Below, in pieces: positions 35,093 through 42,489 of a DNA stretch of 64,000 nt. Under the pieces are notes generated by a model. That model worked only from the letters and a program-made list of their open reading frames with translations, was not told the DNA's origin and searched no databases. Origin of the DNA: Marivita sp965656765 (GTDB lineage Bacteria > Pseudomonadota > Alphaproteobacteria > Rhodobacterales > Rhodobacteraceae); assembly GCF_965656765.1 (NCBI RefSeq), contig NZ_CBFHLV010000009.1, positions 1 through 64,000 of the forward strand, in the 5' to 3' direction. The first letter of the stretch is position 1. Each line of letters opens with the position of its first letter. Position numbers and translations under genes: made by a program.

Positions 35093-35333
35093 GCGCCAAT
35101 CGAAGATAGCGGCACCCTTTCCGGCGCGCGGTTCGAGGTGCGAACGGCCGGAGGTGCCCGTCCTGATCTTCTTCTTTTTGCAAATCTGTCGGGAGCTTGG
35201 GCGGCAGGCCCCCCAACGCCGTTTCCGTCAACGCAAACGAATGGATGCGTCGACGCATCTTTGCGGGTCCCTGATTGACGTCGCCCTGCTGATCTGACCA
35301 GTGTCGCGCCAGATACTGCGCGAGGGAGAGATC
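35093..35333. other. gap upstream of choline sulfatase with a degenerate repeat copy
   Basis: This 241-base gap contains, near 35163-35188, a segment whose minus strand reads ATTTGCAAAAAGAAGAAG. This resembles the dispersed motif at 7643 and 39650-39718. No gene is recognised in the gap. It probably also holds the betC promoter. Confidence 0.4.
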
Positions 35334-36839
35334 ATGCAGCCGAACATCCTGATTCTGATGGTTGACCAACTGAACGGCACGTTGTTCCCGGATGGTCCTG
35401 CCGATTGGCTCCATGCGCCCAACCTCAAGAAACTCGCGTCGCGCTCGACTCGGTTCAAAAATGCTTATACCGCCAGCCCGCTCTGCGCACCGGGTCGGGC
35501 AAGCTTCATGTCGGGCCAACTGCCTTCGGCCACCGGGGTCTTTGACAACGCTGCTGAATTTCCGTCTTCGATCCCCACCTATGCGCATCACCTACGCCGT
35601 GCGGGTTATTACACTGCTCTCAGCGGCAAAATGCATTTCGTTGGCCCTGATCAGCTGCACGGCTTTGAGGCGCGACTGACGACCGACATCTACCCAGCTG
35701 ACTTTGGCTGGACGCCGGATTACCGCAAGCCGGGCGAACGGATCGACTGGTGGTATCACAACATGGGGTCAGTCACTGGCGCCGGTGTCGCCGAGATCAG
35801 CAACCAGCTCGAATATGATGACGAAGTTGCTTATCAGGCCAAGCTCGCACTGTATGATCTGGCGCGCGGCAAGGAGGATCGACCGTGGTGTCTCACGGCA
35901 AGCTTTACCCATCCGCATGACCCTTACGTGGCGCGTAAGAAATATTGGGATCTGTATGAAGACTGTGAGCATCTTTTGCCCGAGATCCCGGCGATGGATT
36001 ATGAAGACCACGACCCCCATGCCAAGCGCATCTTTGACGCAAACGACTGGCGCAATTTCGACATCACCAAGGAAGAAATCTGCAAATCGCGGCGCGCTTA
36101 TTTTGCCAATATCTCTTATCTTGACGAAAAGATCGGGGAAATCCTCCAAGTGCTCGAAGACACGCGGCAAGAGGCGATTATCCTCTTCGTGTCTGACCAC
36201 GGCGACATGCTGGGCGAGCGGGGGCTGTGGTTTAAAATGTGCTTCTACGAAGGCTCTGCACGCGTGCCTCTGATGATATCGGCTCCGGATATGGAAGCCG
36301 GGTTGGTGAATGATCCGGTTTCGACCATCGACGTCTGCCCAACGCTGTGCGCGTTGGCTGGCGTGAGCATGGAGGAAGTCATGCCTTGGACCACAGGAGA
36401 GTCACTCGTTCCATTGGGGAAAGGGCAGGAGCGCACCAGTCCGGTGGCGATGGAATACGCCGCCGAGGCGTCATACGCACCGCTGGTATCGCTGCGCTAT
36501 GGCAGGTGGAAATACAATCGCTGCACGCTCGACCCCGACCAACTGTTCGACCTTGAGACTGATCCGCATGAATTGACCAATCTTGCGGATCATCCTGACC
36601 ATCAGGGCACGGTGCAAACCTTGCGCGCGAAATCCGAGGCACGGTGGGATTTGGATCGGTTTGACGCCGATGTGCGGGCAAGTCAGGCGAAACGTTGGGT
36701 GGTGTACGAAGCGTTGCGCCAAGGTGGGTACTATCCGTGGGACCATCAACCGCTGCGTGATGCGTCGGAACGGTTCATGCGCAATCACATGGACCTGAAT
36801 ATCCTAGAAGACAGCCAACGCTTCCCGCGCGGAGAATGA
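35334..36839 (+). CDS. betC: choline sulfatase
   Basis: A 501-residue sulfatase that releases choline from choline-O-sulfate, feeding osmoprotectant (glycine betaine) supply or catabolism. The sulfatase signature CAPGR is at residues 51-55, with Cys51 the residue converted to formylglycine. NILILMVDQLNG, the SDHGDMLGERGLWFK block and the C-terminal HMDLNILEDSQRFPR extension are typical of choline sulfatases. GAGGGAGAG precedes the ATG at 35334. The betIBA genes usually found with betC are absent here. Confidence 0.92.
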   Translation: MQPNILILMVDQLNGTLFPDGPADWLHAPNLKKLASRSTRFKNAYTASPLCAPGRASFMSGQLPSATGVFDNAAEFPSSIPTYAHHLRRAGYYTALSGKMHFVGPDQLHGFEARLTTDIYPADFGWTPDYRKPGERIDWWYHNMGSVTGAGVAEISNQLEYDDEVAYQAKLALYDLARGKEDRPWCLTASFTHPHDPYVARKKYWDLYEDCEHLLPEIPAMDYEDHDPHAKRIFDANDWRNFDITKEEICKSRRAYFANISYLDEKIGEILQVLEDTRQEAIILFVSDHGDMLGERGLWFKMCFYEGSARVPLMISAPDMEAGLVNDPVSTIDVCPTLCALAGVSMEEVMPWTTGESLVPLGKGQERTSPVAMEYAAEASYAPLVSLRYGRWKYNRCTLDPDQLFDLETDPHELTNLADHPDHQGTVQTLRAKSEARWDLDRFDADVRASQAKRWVVYEALRQGGYYPWDHQPLRDASERFMRNHMDLNILEDSQRFPRGE

Positions 36840-36866
36840 TTAACCTTTCTTAACGGATTCCATTGT

Positions 36867-36887
36867 TTGGCCATTTTTTGTGGCCAA
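36867..36887 (+). terminator. inverted repeat after betC
   Basis: TTGGCCA, a T-rich seven-base loop, then TGGCCAA form a perfect 7-bp stem 28 bases after the betC stop. The T-run is in the loop, not after the stem, so termination is uncertain. The arm overlaps an alternative GTG start for the nuclease gene. Confidence 0.4.
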
Positions 36888-36897
36888 TATTCATGGA

Positions 36898-37638
36898 ATG
36901 TTAAGGATTGCTTTTTTCACCGCCGCCGTGGCGTTGGGCAGCATGGTCAGCGCCGCACCGAACGGGCCAATCCGTGTCGTCGATGGTGACACGTTCAAGG
37001 TCAATGGAACCACTGTGCGCTTGCACGCCATCGACGCACCCGAAACCGACCAGATGTGTGGCGATGCAACCAGTCCCGCATGGCCCTGTGGCGCATGGGT
37101 GCGCGACAAAACCCATGAGATGTTCGAAGGCCGCATGGCGCGCTGCATCGCAACGGATACAGACAGGTACGGGCGCACCGTCGCCAAATGTTCAGTCGAT
37201 GGGCGCGATGTGGGAGAAACGTTGGTAAGCAAAGGGTTGGCCTTTGCGTACCGTGAATACGGCATGGATTACGATCTGGTGGAAAAAGGTGCTGCGGTGA
37301 ATGCCCGTGGCCTGCATGGGACTGGCATTATGTCACCAGCTGCATTTCGGTCTGCACAACGGGCTAAAACACGCCCCAACAAGGTGCGCAACAACGCCGG
37401 GGCCAAGACCGTGACTGTGAATCGGGGCACGTCACCAAAGCGCAGTTTGCTACCCAATGCGATCAATCCGGCCTGCAAGATCAAAGGCAATATCAGCCTC
37501 AATAGCGGCGAACGCATCTATCACGTTCCGGGGCAGGATTATTACGCCAAGACCCGGATATCGGTGGGCAAAGGCGAACGCTGGTTCTGTTCGGAATCCG
37601 AGGCTCGTGCCGCGGGGTGGAGAAAAGCGCGAAACTGA
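36898..37638 (+). CDS. exported thermonuclease-family nuclease with C-terminal sunset-type domain
   Basis: A 246-residue protein with a signal peptide (cleavage likely after SMVSA). The staphylococcal-nuclease domain has RVVDGDTFKVNG, RLHAIDAPE (Arg41, Glu49) and DRYGRTVAKC (Arg93), which correspond to the catalytic residues. After a basic linker, the C terminus (INPACKIKGNISLNSGERIYHVPGQ to RAAGWRKA) matches the sunset-type domain often attached to secreted nucleases. A GTG at 36880 is an alternative start, but ATG 36898 begins directly with the signal peptide. Confidence 0.85.
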   Translation: MLRIAFFTAAVALGSMVSAAPNGPIRVVDGDTFKVNGTTVRLHAIDAPETDQMCGDATSPAWPCGAWVRDKTHEMFEGRMARCIATDTDRYGRTVAKCSVDGRDVGETLVSKGLAFAYREYGMDYDLVEKGAAVNARGLHGTGIMSPAAFRSAQRAKTRPNKVRNNAGAKTVTVNRGTSPKRSLLPNAINPACKIKGNISLNSGERIYHVPGQDYYAKTRISVGKGERWFCSESEARAAGWRKARN

Positions 37639-37645
37639 TCCGCAT

Positions 37646-37659
37646 TTGATCCGCGTCAA
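37646..37659 (+). promoter_or_regulatory. FnrL-box candidate upstream of the DUF465 gene
   Basis: TTGATCCGCGTCAA matches the Fnr/FnrL consensus TTGAT-N4-ATCAA with one change. It lies 61 bases before the DUF465 ATG, a plausible position for activation under low oxygen. Confidence 0.55.
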
Positions 37660-37720
37660 AGTGAAAGATGCACCGCTCTGACATCTTGTTTGTGAAGACA
37701 TACAACAGAGGAGTGGACCC

Positions 37721-37957
37721 ATGTCGCATACCCCGCACGAGCTTGCTGAGGAATTTCCAGAACATGTGGAAAAAATGAGTGCGCTCAAACAGTCGGATGC
37801 GCATTTCGCCAAGCTGTTCGACAGCTATCACGAGGTGAACCGCAACGTGCATCGGGCAGAGACGAATGTAGAGCCGATAGATACGATGGCCGAAACCGAG
37901 CTGCGCAAGCAACGTGGCGCGCTCAAGGATGAAATCTGGAGCTATCTTCAGAAGTGA
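37721..37957 (+). CDS. DUF465 (YdcH-like) small protein
   Basis: A 78-residue helical protein of the DUF465 family, recognisable by HTPHELAEEFPEHVEKM, HFAKLFDSYHEVNRNVHRAE and the C-terminal LRKQRGALKDEIWSYL. No function is established for this short coiled-coil family. GAGGAGTGG precedes the start. The upstream FnrL-like box suggests oxygen-dependent expression. It ends against the converging peroxidase gene without a gap. Confidence 0.85.
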   Translation: MSHTPHELAEEFPEHVEKMSALKQSDAHFAKLFDSYHEVNRNVHRAETNVEPIDTMAETELRKQRGALKDEIWSYLQK

Positions 37958-38476
37958 TCAGTTCAAATAGGCGGTGATTGCCGAAATGACTGGTCGCGAC
38001 AGTGGCCGCGCGTTCGACCCGAATGTCGCGGCCACGCTGCCGTCTGGAGCAATCAAAACCTTGTTGAAGTTCCAACGCGGGGTAAATCCAACCTCGGTCT
38101 CAAGCCATTTATAGAACGGATGCGCCGTTTCTCCGCGCACAGACGTGATTGTCGTCATCGGAAAATCGAGGGCGAAATTCACCTCGCAAAAATCCTTGAC
38201 CGCATCGTCGCTTGCCAGTTCCTGCCGGAAATCGTTGGACGGAACTGCCAGAACCACAAGGCCCTGATCACGGTAGGTGTCATATAGTGCTTGTAGCCCG
38301 TCGTATTGCCGCGTGTACCCGCACCTGGAGGCTGTATTGACCACCAAAACCGGCTGACCGTGCCATTTCTCAAGATTGATCTCTCCGCCATCGATGGACG
38401 GAAAGCTAAAGCTGGACATGGCCGCATGGGCCAGACTAGCGAAACAAGTGAAGGCAACTGCCAAGGCAATACGCAT
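37958..38476 (-). CDS. exported glutathione-peroxidase-family protein
   Basis: A 172-residue thiol peroxidase of the glutathione peroxidase family, with a signal peptide (MRIALAVAFTCFASLAHA) indicating the periplasm. The peroxidatic Cys52 lies in NTASRCGYTRQY, and the Trp-Asn pair is in RWNFNKVLI (135-136). The usual NQF that supplies the catalytic Gln reads NDF (residues 81-83), so one tetrad residue is replaced by Asp. The ATG at 38476 has AGGAGA upstream. The reductant is unknown. Confidence 0.87.
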   Translation of the reverse strand: MRIALAVAFTCFASLAHAAMSSFSFPSIDGGEINLEKWHGQPVLVVNTASRCGYTRQYDGLQALYDTYRDQGLVVLAVPSNDFRQELASDDAVKDFCEVNFALDFPMTTITSVRGETAHPFYKWLETEVGFTPRWNFNKVLIAPDGSVAATFGSNARPLSRPVISAITAYLN

Positions 38477-38527
38477 GTCAAATCTCCTGTGTCCGGAAGG
38501 TAGGTGAACGGGAGGCAAAGGAAAGGC

Positions 38528-39148
38528 TCAGAGCTTGCTGAACACCATGACAAGCCCGCGATCGTTTGCGTGATCGTGGTTAGCGTTTTCATAGATCGGA
38601 ATATCATGGAAATCGACTGGGCTGATCATGTTGTGCGCGACCATAAGCGCCAGTCTTGACCCAAAGCCTGATCCATCAAACACGGGCGGGATCACTCCGC
38701 AGACAAAAAGTGCACCTGTCTGGGCGACGCGTAGCAATTCGGGAAATACCTCGGGCCCAACATGCCCATGGGTGAAAGTTCCGCTTGAGACAAACCCTCC
38801 ATAGGTTGCATTGGCCATAGGCAAGGTCTGGGTAAGGTCCGCACAGATGTGGTTGCGATACAGACCCTTGGCCGCAGCCTGGGTCAGCATCGCCTGCGAG
38901 ATGTCGATGCCATCCACCACATGGTCCCGCAGATGCTCTGCCAACAGCCCGGTGCCTGCACCTATGTCAAGAACCGGTGTGTTGTCCTGATCCAGCGATC
39001 GAAAAACACGCGCAACCTCGCGCGGGGCGATGTACCCATGGCGTTCGCCAAAGCTGCTGTCATAGCTGCTCGCCCAATCATCATAAAGCGCTCTTGCGTC
39101 GGAAGGTCCGCCGATGCTGTAGGCGCGTTCTAGGTTGTGATCCGACAT
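38528..39148 (-). CDS. SAM-dependent methyltransferase
   Basis: A 206-residue class I methyltransferase. The SAM site is VLDIGAGTGLLAEHL, followed by VDGIDISQAML. The opening segment YDDWASSYDSSFGERHGYIAP is typical of small methyltransferases of the UbiE/Williams-Beuren group. AAAGGAGG precedes the ATG at 39148. It lies 51 bases upstream of the peroxidase gene on the same strand. The substrate is unknown. Confidence 0.85.
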   Translation of the reverse strand: MSDHNLERAYSIGGPSDARALYDDWASSYDSSFGERHGYIAPREVARVFRSLDQDNTPVLDIGAGTGLLAEHLRDHVVDGIDISQAMLTQAAAKGLYRNHICADLTQTLPMANATYGGFVSSGTFTHGHVGPEVFPELLRVAQTGALFVCGVIPPVFDGSGFGSRLALMVAHNMISPVDFHDIPIYENANHDHANDRGLVMVFSKL

Positions 39149-39268
39149 CGGGGCCTCCTTTGACAACGGGTCCAGACAGGATGGCGGCAGCGAGCGCGGG
39201 CGGCAAGTGCCTTGCGTGACGTGGGATAGCTTCCCATATTTGGATCAGGACAGATCGAGGAGCATGAC

Positions 39269-39538
39269 ATGGCAGGCGGATGGGCCCGCGACGGTGCGGT
39301 GCAAGAACAGATCGACGCGTCGATCAATGATGAGCTTGCCCGTCTCAAGGCGCGCAGGGCACCGCAAGGCGAAAGCCTGACACATTGCGCGGAATGTGAA
39401 GAACCGATTCCGAATAAGCGCAGACTTGCCTTGCCGGGTGTGAAGCTGTGTATCGAGTGCCAGCAGGATCGTGACAGCAGTTTTCAAGCCCGTGGTGGGA
39501 TCAACCGGCGGGGCTCCAAGGATTCCCAGCTGAAATAA
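39269..39538 (+). CDS. DksA/TraR-family zinc-finger protein
   Basis: An 89-residue protein with a four-cysteine zinc finger (Cys40, Cys43, Cys61, Cys64) in HCAECEEPIPNKRRLALPGVK and CIECQQD. Short members of this family act on RNA polymerase or have unknown roles. A helical N-terminal segment precedes the finger. It diverges from the methyltransferase gene. Confidence 0.85.
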   Translation: MAGGWARDGAVQEQIDASINDELARLKARRAPQGESLTHCAECEEPIPNKRRLALPGVKLCIECQQDRDSSFQARGGINRRGSKDSQLK

Positions 39539-39753
39539 ATTGTGCGGGCATCCGCCCGCTTCGGGTATCTCGCCGTCGGCTCGTATTGGTGCTGACGGGC
39601 TCCGTTGCGATTTTACCGGCTGCTAAGGCTAATGCGCCATGCACCGCAGGCATATTTCTTGAAAAGAATAAGCAGAAAGCGATGCATACCTCCTGCTTCT
39701 TCTTTTGTGCAAATATGCAAGCGTGATGCTGACGCTTGAAGGGCGTCTGACGG
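39539..39753. repeat. gap with two copies of a 26-base motif in inverted orientation
   Basis: Copy A (39650-39675, plus strand) reads GCATATTTCTTG AAAAGAATAAGCAG. Copy B (39693-39718, minus strand) reads GCATATTTGCAC AAAAGAAGAAGCAG. They face each other across 17 bases, and a third copy is at 7643-7667. The two could pair in RNA as a long imperfect hairpin between the converging TraR-like and pepF genes. The rest of the gap shows nothing recognisable. Confidence 0.6.
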
Positions 39754-41574
39754 TCAGCCCTCCATGGCCTCTAACTCGTCGATGAAACCAGAAATCATGC
39801 TGAGGCCCTTGTCCCAAAACTTGGGATCGCTGGCATCAAGGCCGAAGGGCGCGAGCAGGTCTTTGTGGTGTTTCGATCCACCGGCTTTGAGCATGTCAAA
39901 ATACTTATCCTGAAACCCATCGGGGTTTTCTTCGTAGACCGCATAGAGCGCGTTCACGAGGCCATCGCCGAACGCATAAGCGTAGACGTAGAACGGTGAG
40001 TGGACGAAGTGCGGGATATAAGCCCAGAAGGTCTCGTACCCGTCCATGAATTCGAAGGCGGGCCCAAGGCTTTCGGCCTGTACCGACATCCATAGCGCGT
40101 TGATGTCATCCGGGGTGAGTTCGCCACCGCGCCGTGCTTCGTGGAGTTTGCATTCGAAGTCGTAGAACGCAATTTGTCGGACGACCGTGTTGATCATATC
40201 CTCAACCTTGCCGGCCAGCATGACCTTCTTTTCGGCGTCATCCTTGGCATTGTCGAGCATGCGACGGAAGGTGAGCATTTCGCCGAAGACGGACGCAGTT
40301 TCGGCCAACGTCAGCGGTGTGGATGACAGCATCTCACCTTGTTCGGCGGCAAGCACCTGATGCACACCGTGGCCCAGTTCATGTGCAAGGGTCATCACGT
40401 CGCGCGGTTTGCCGAGGTAATTGAGCATCACGTAAGGGTGCACATCCGTCACCGTGGGGTGCGCAAAAGCCCCCGGCGCTTTGCCTGGCTTTACGGCAGC
40501 GTCGATCCAGCCTTTTGAGAAAAACGGCTTGGCGATTTCGCCCATTCGGGGGTCGAATTCGGTATAGGCGTTCATCACCGTTTGTTCGGCTTCGGTCCAA
40601 TCGACCGTGCGGGTGGCTTCCATCGGCAATGGCGCGTTGCGGTCCCAGACCTGCATCGTGTCGAGGCCAAGCCATTTGCGCTTAAGTTCATAGTAGCGGT
40701 GGCTGAGCTTGGGGTAGGCGGCGACAACTGCATTGCGCAAGGCGTCGACGACTTCGGGTTCAACATCGTTGGACAGGTGGCGTCCTGTTTGCGCCGTGGG
40801 CATGCCACGCCAGCGGTCCATCACCTCTTTTTCCTTGGCTTGCGTGTTGTGGACACGGGCGAAGATCTTGATGTTTTCGGCAAAGACCGCTGCCAGTTCT
40901 TTGGCCGCTGCCTCGCGGACGGACCGGTCCTGTTCCGTAAGCAGGTTCAGCGTGCCTTCGATATTGAGCGGCTCACCATCGACCTCGAATTCCAGACTGG
41001 CGATGGTTTCGTCGAACAGCCGTTCCCAAGCGTCGCCAACCACGCCCATGTCGTGCATGAACTTTTCCATCTCGTCCGACAGTTGGTAGGGCTTCATCGC
41101 CCGGATGCGGCGGATCGCAGGTTTGTAGCGGGCGAGGTCGGCATTGGCGCCAAAAAGCGCGTCAACGGTGCCGTCATCAATCCGGTTCAGCTCAAGCGTG
41201 AAGAACACCAGCGGCGTGGTATAAATGGTGATTTTTTCCTGATGGTCTGACAGGAACTTGGCGCGCTGGGCGTCCGTGGTCAGCTGGTAATAACGCAGAC
41301 CCGCGTAGGACATGATGCGACCTGCGATGTTCTCGATCTTTTCGTGTCGGTGGATTGCTGTCAGGAACTCTTCGGCAGTTAGATCGGCGAGCTTGCCTTC
41401 ATAGTCAGCTGCGAAGCTGCGGCACGCCTCTTCGAGCCAATCGAGATCGCGTTTAAGCTCTGCTGCGTCCTCAGAAGCGTAAAGGTCTGTCAAATCCCAC
41501 TCGGGCAAATCACCAAGGTCCTTGCCGCCGCTGAGGGCGTTGACGTCATAGGTTAGGGTGGGCGTGCGCAGCAT
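39754..41574 (-). CDS. pepF: oligoendopeptidase F (M3B family)
   Basis: A 606-residue zinc metallopeptidase that cleaves oligopeptides in the cytoplasm. The zinc site HELGHG starts at residue 398, and the M3B hallmark FSKGWIDAAVKPGKAPGAF precedes it. Length and C-terminal helices (FGDGLVNALYAVYEENP) are normal for PepF. It lies downstream of the ligase and amidohydrolase genes on the same strand, 54 bases after the amidohydrolase. Confidence 0.95.
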   Translation of the reverse strand: MLRTPTLTYDVNALSGGKDLGDLPEWDLTDLYASEDAAELKRDLDWLEEACRSFAADYEGKLADLTAEEFLTAIHRHEKIENIAGRIMSYAGLRYYQLTTDAQRAKFLSDHQEKITIYTTPLVFFTLELNRIDDGTVDALFGANADLARYKPAIRRIRAMKPYQLSDEMEKFMHDMGVVGDAWERLFDETIASLEFEVDGEPLNIEGTLNLLTEQDRSVREAAAKELAAVFAENIKIFARVHNTQAKEKEVMDRWRGMPTAQTGRHLSNDVEPEVVDALRNAVVAAYPKLSHRYYELKRKWLGLDTMQVWDRNAPLPMEATRTVDWTEAEQTVMNAYTEFDPRMGEIAKPFFSKGWIDAAVKPGKAPGAFAHPTVTDVHPYVMLNYLGKPRDVMTLAHELGHGVHQVLAAEQGEMLSSTPLTLAETASVFGEMLTFRRMLDNAKDDAEKKVMLAGKVEDMINTVVRQIAFYDFECKLHEARRGGELTPDDINALWMSVQAESLGPAFEFMDGYETFWAYIPHFVHSPFYVYAYAFGDGLVNALYAVYEENPDGFQDKYFDMLKAGGSKHHKDLLAPFGLDASDPKFWDKGLSMISGFIDELEAMEG

Positions 41575-41602
41575 CGGATGTCTCCTGTTCTTCTTTGCTT
41601 TT

Positions 41603-41634
41603 GAACCTGTGCCGTGCAGGCAAAAGGTTCAAGG
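41603..41634 (-). terminator. hairpin spanning the amidohydrolase stop codon
   Basis: TTGAACCT and AGGTTCAA form a perfect 8-bp stem around a 16-base loop. One arm contains the amidohydrolase stop (41629-41631). No U-run is evident. It may separate the amidohydrolase and pepF transcripts or protect a 3' end. Confidence 0.4.
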
Positions 41635-42489
41635 GGCAAAGCCGTAGAGTGTCGCGGGATTGTCGGTAAATAGCTTTTGACGGGTGATCTTATCCGGGAT
41701 TGCGTCAAGCAAGCAGTTGAGCTGTGTCCCGGCGTCCGGCATCGCGACACCGTTGAGCATCAGGTGGGGCCAATCGCTGCCCCAGAGAATACGTTCGGGA
41801 TTGGCACGGGCCAAGCGCTGCAGGAGATCTTTTGGTTGCGGCGTGTGGCGGTACGTCGCGCTGAGTTTGGTCCACGCGCGGCCATCTGCGAGAAGACGTT
41901 CGAGCGCTTTCTGACCTTCGGTGAGGCCCAATGCCGGATCAGGCCAAGCGCAATGATCGAACACGATCTGTACCGGCAGACTGGGCACTTGTGGCGCCAA
42001 TTCCTCTAAATGCAAATGGGAATGGGCCAGCATTTCTACATGCAGCCCGTGATCGACCAAGATGGGCGCAAGGCGCTTCATCCCGTCCCAGCTGAGCAAC
42101 CCGCCATGCACATAGTTCAGACGCACCGCTTTGCAGTTTTGATCGGCCAGCGCGCGAATGTCGGCCTCGGTCGCATCATCCGAGATCAGGCAAACTGCGC
42201 GGAAGTTTTCGCCCAAGCGCCGCACCGCTTCGAGTGTGATACTGTTGTCGCCACCATAGAGGATGGAATGCACGATCACGCCACGTGTGCAGCCAAGAAC
42301 GCCTAGATGCGTGCGGTACCGGTCAAGCCATGTGTCCAGAGTTCCGGGGGGTGGGTTTTCGACCCGACCTTCCCATAAGGAAAAGTCGTCACCAATCAGG
42401 TGTACATGTGCATCGCAGGCATCGTCGGGCAGCGTTGCGCTGGGCGCAATTGGGCTTGGTGCGGGCGCGGCAGCGGTGGGTTTAACCAT
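41629..42489 (-). CDS. amidohydrolase 2-family metal-dependent hydrolase (LigI-like)
   Basis: A 286-residue TIM-barrel hydrolase. Metal and active-site motifs are DAHVHL (His28, His30), MLAHSHLHLEE, IVFDHCAWPD and ILWGSDWPH, as in 2-pyrone-4,6-dicarboxylate hydrolase and related lactonases. A Pro/Ala-rich stretch of 20 residues precedes the domain and is probably disordered. Its start overlaps the end of the DNA ligase gene by eight bases, so it is co-translated with the repair genes. No functional link is evident. Confidence 0.82.
   Translation of the reverse strand: MVKPTAAAPAPSPIAPSATLPDDACDAHVHLIGDDFSLWEGRVENPPPGTLDTWLDRYRTHLGVLGCTRGVIVHSILYGGDNSITLEAVRRLGENFRAVCLISDDATEADIRALADQNCKAVRLNYVHGGLLSWDGMKRLAPILVDHGLHVEMLAHSHLHLEELAPQVPSLPVQIVFDHCAWPDPALGLTEGQKALERLLADGRAWTKLSATYRHTPQPKDLLQRLARANPERILWGSDWPHLMLNGVAMPDAGTQLNCLLDAIPDKITRQKLFTDNPATLYGFAP

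Noticed and set aside
35228..35458. 76-codon minus-strand frame at the betC start
   Set aside because: It runs antisense into betC with no ribosome site or similarity.
36841..36855. TTAA-N6-TTAAC after betC as a CtrA site
   Set aside because: The spacing is six rather than seven bases, and the site is not upstream of a plausible cell-cycle gene.
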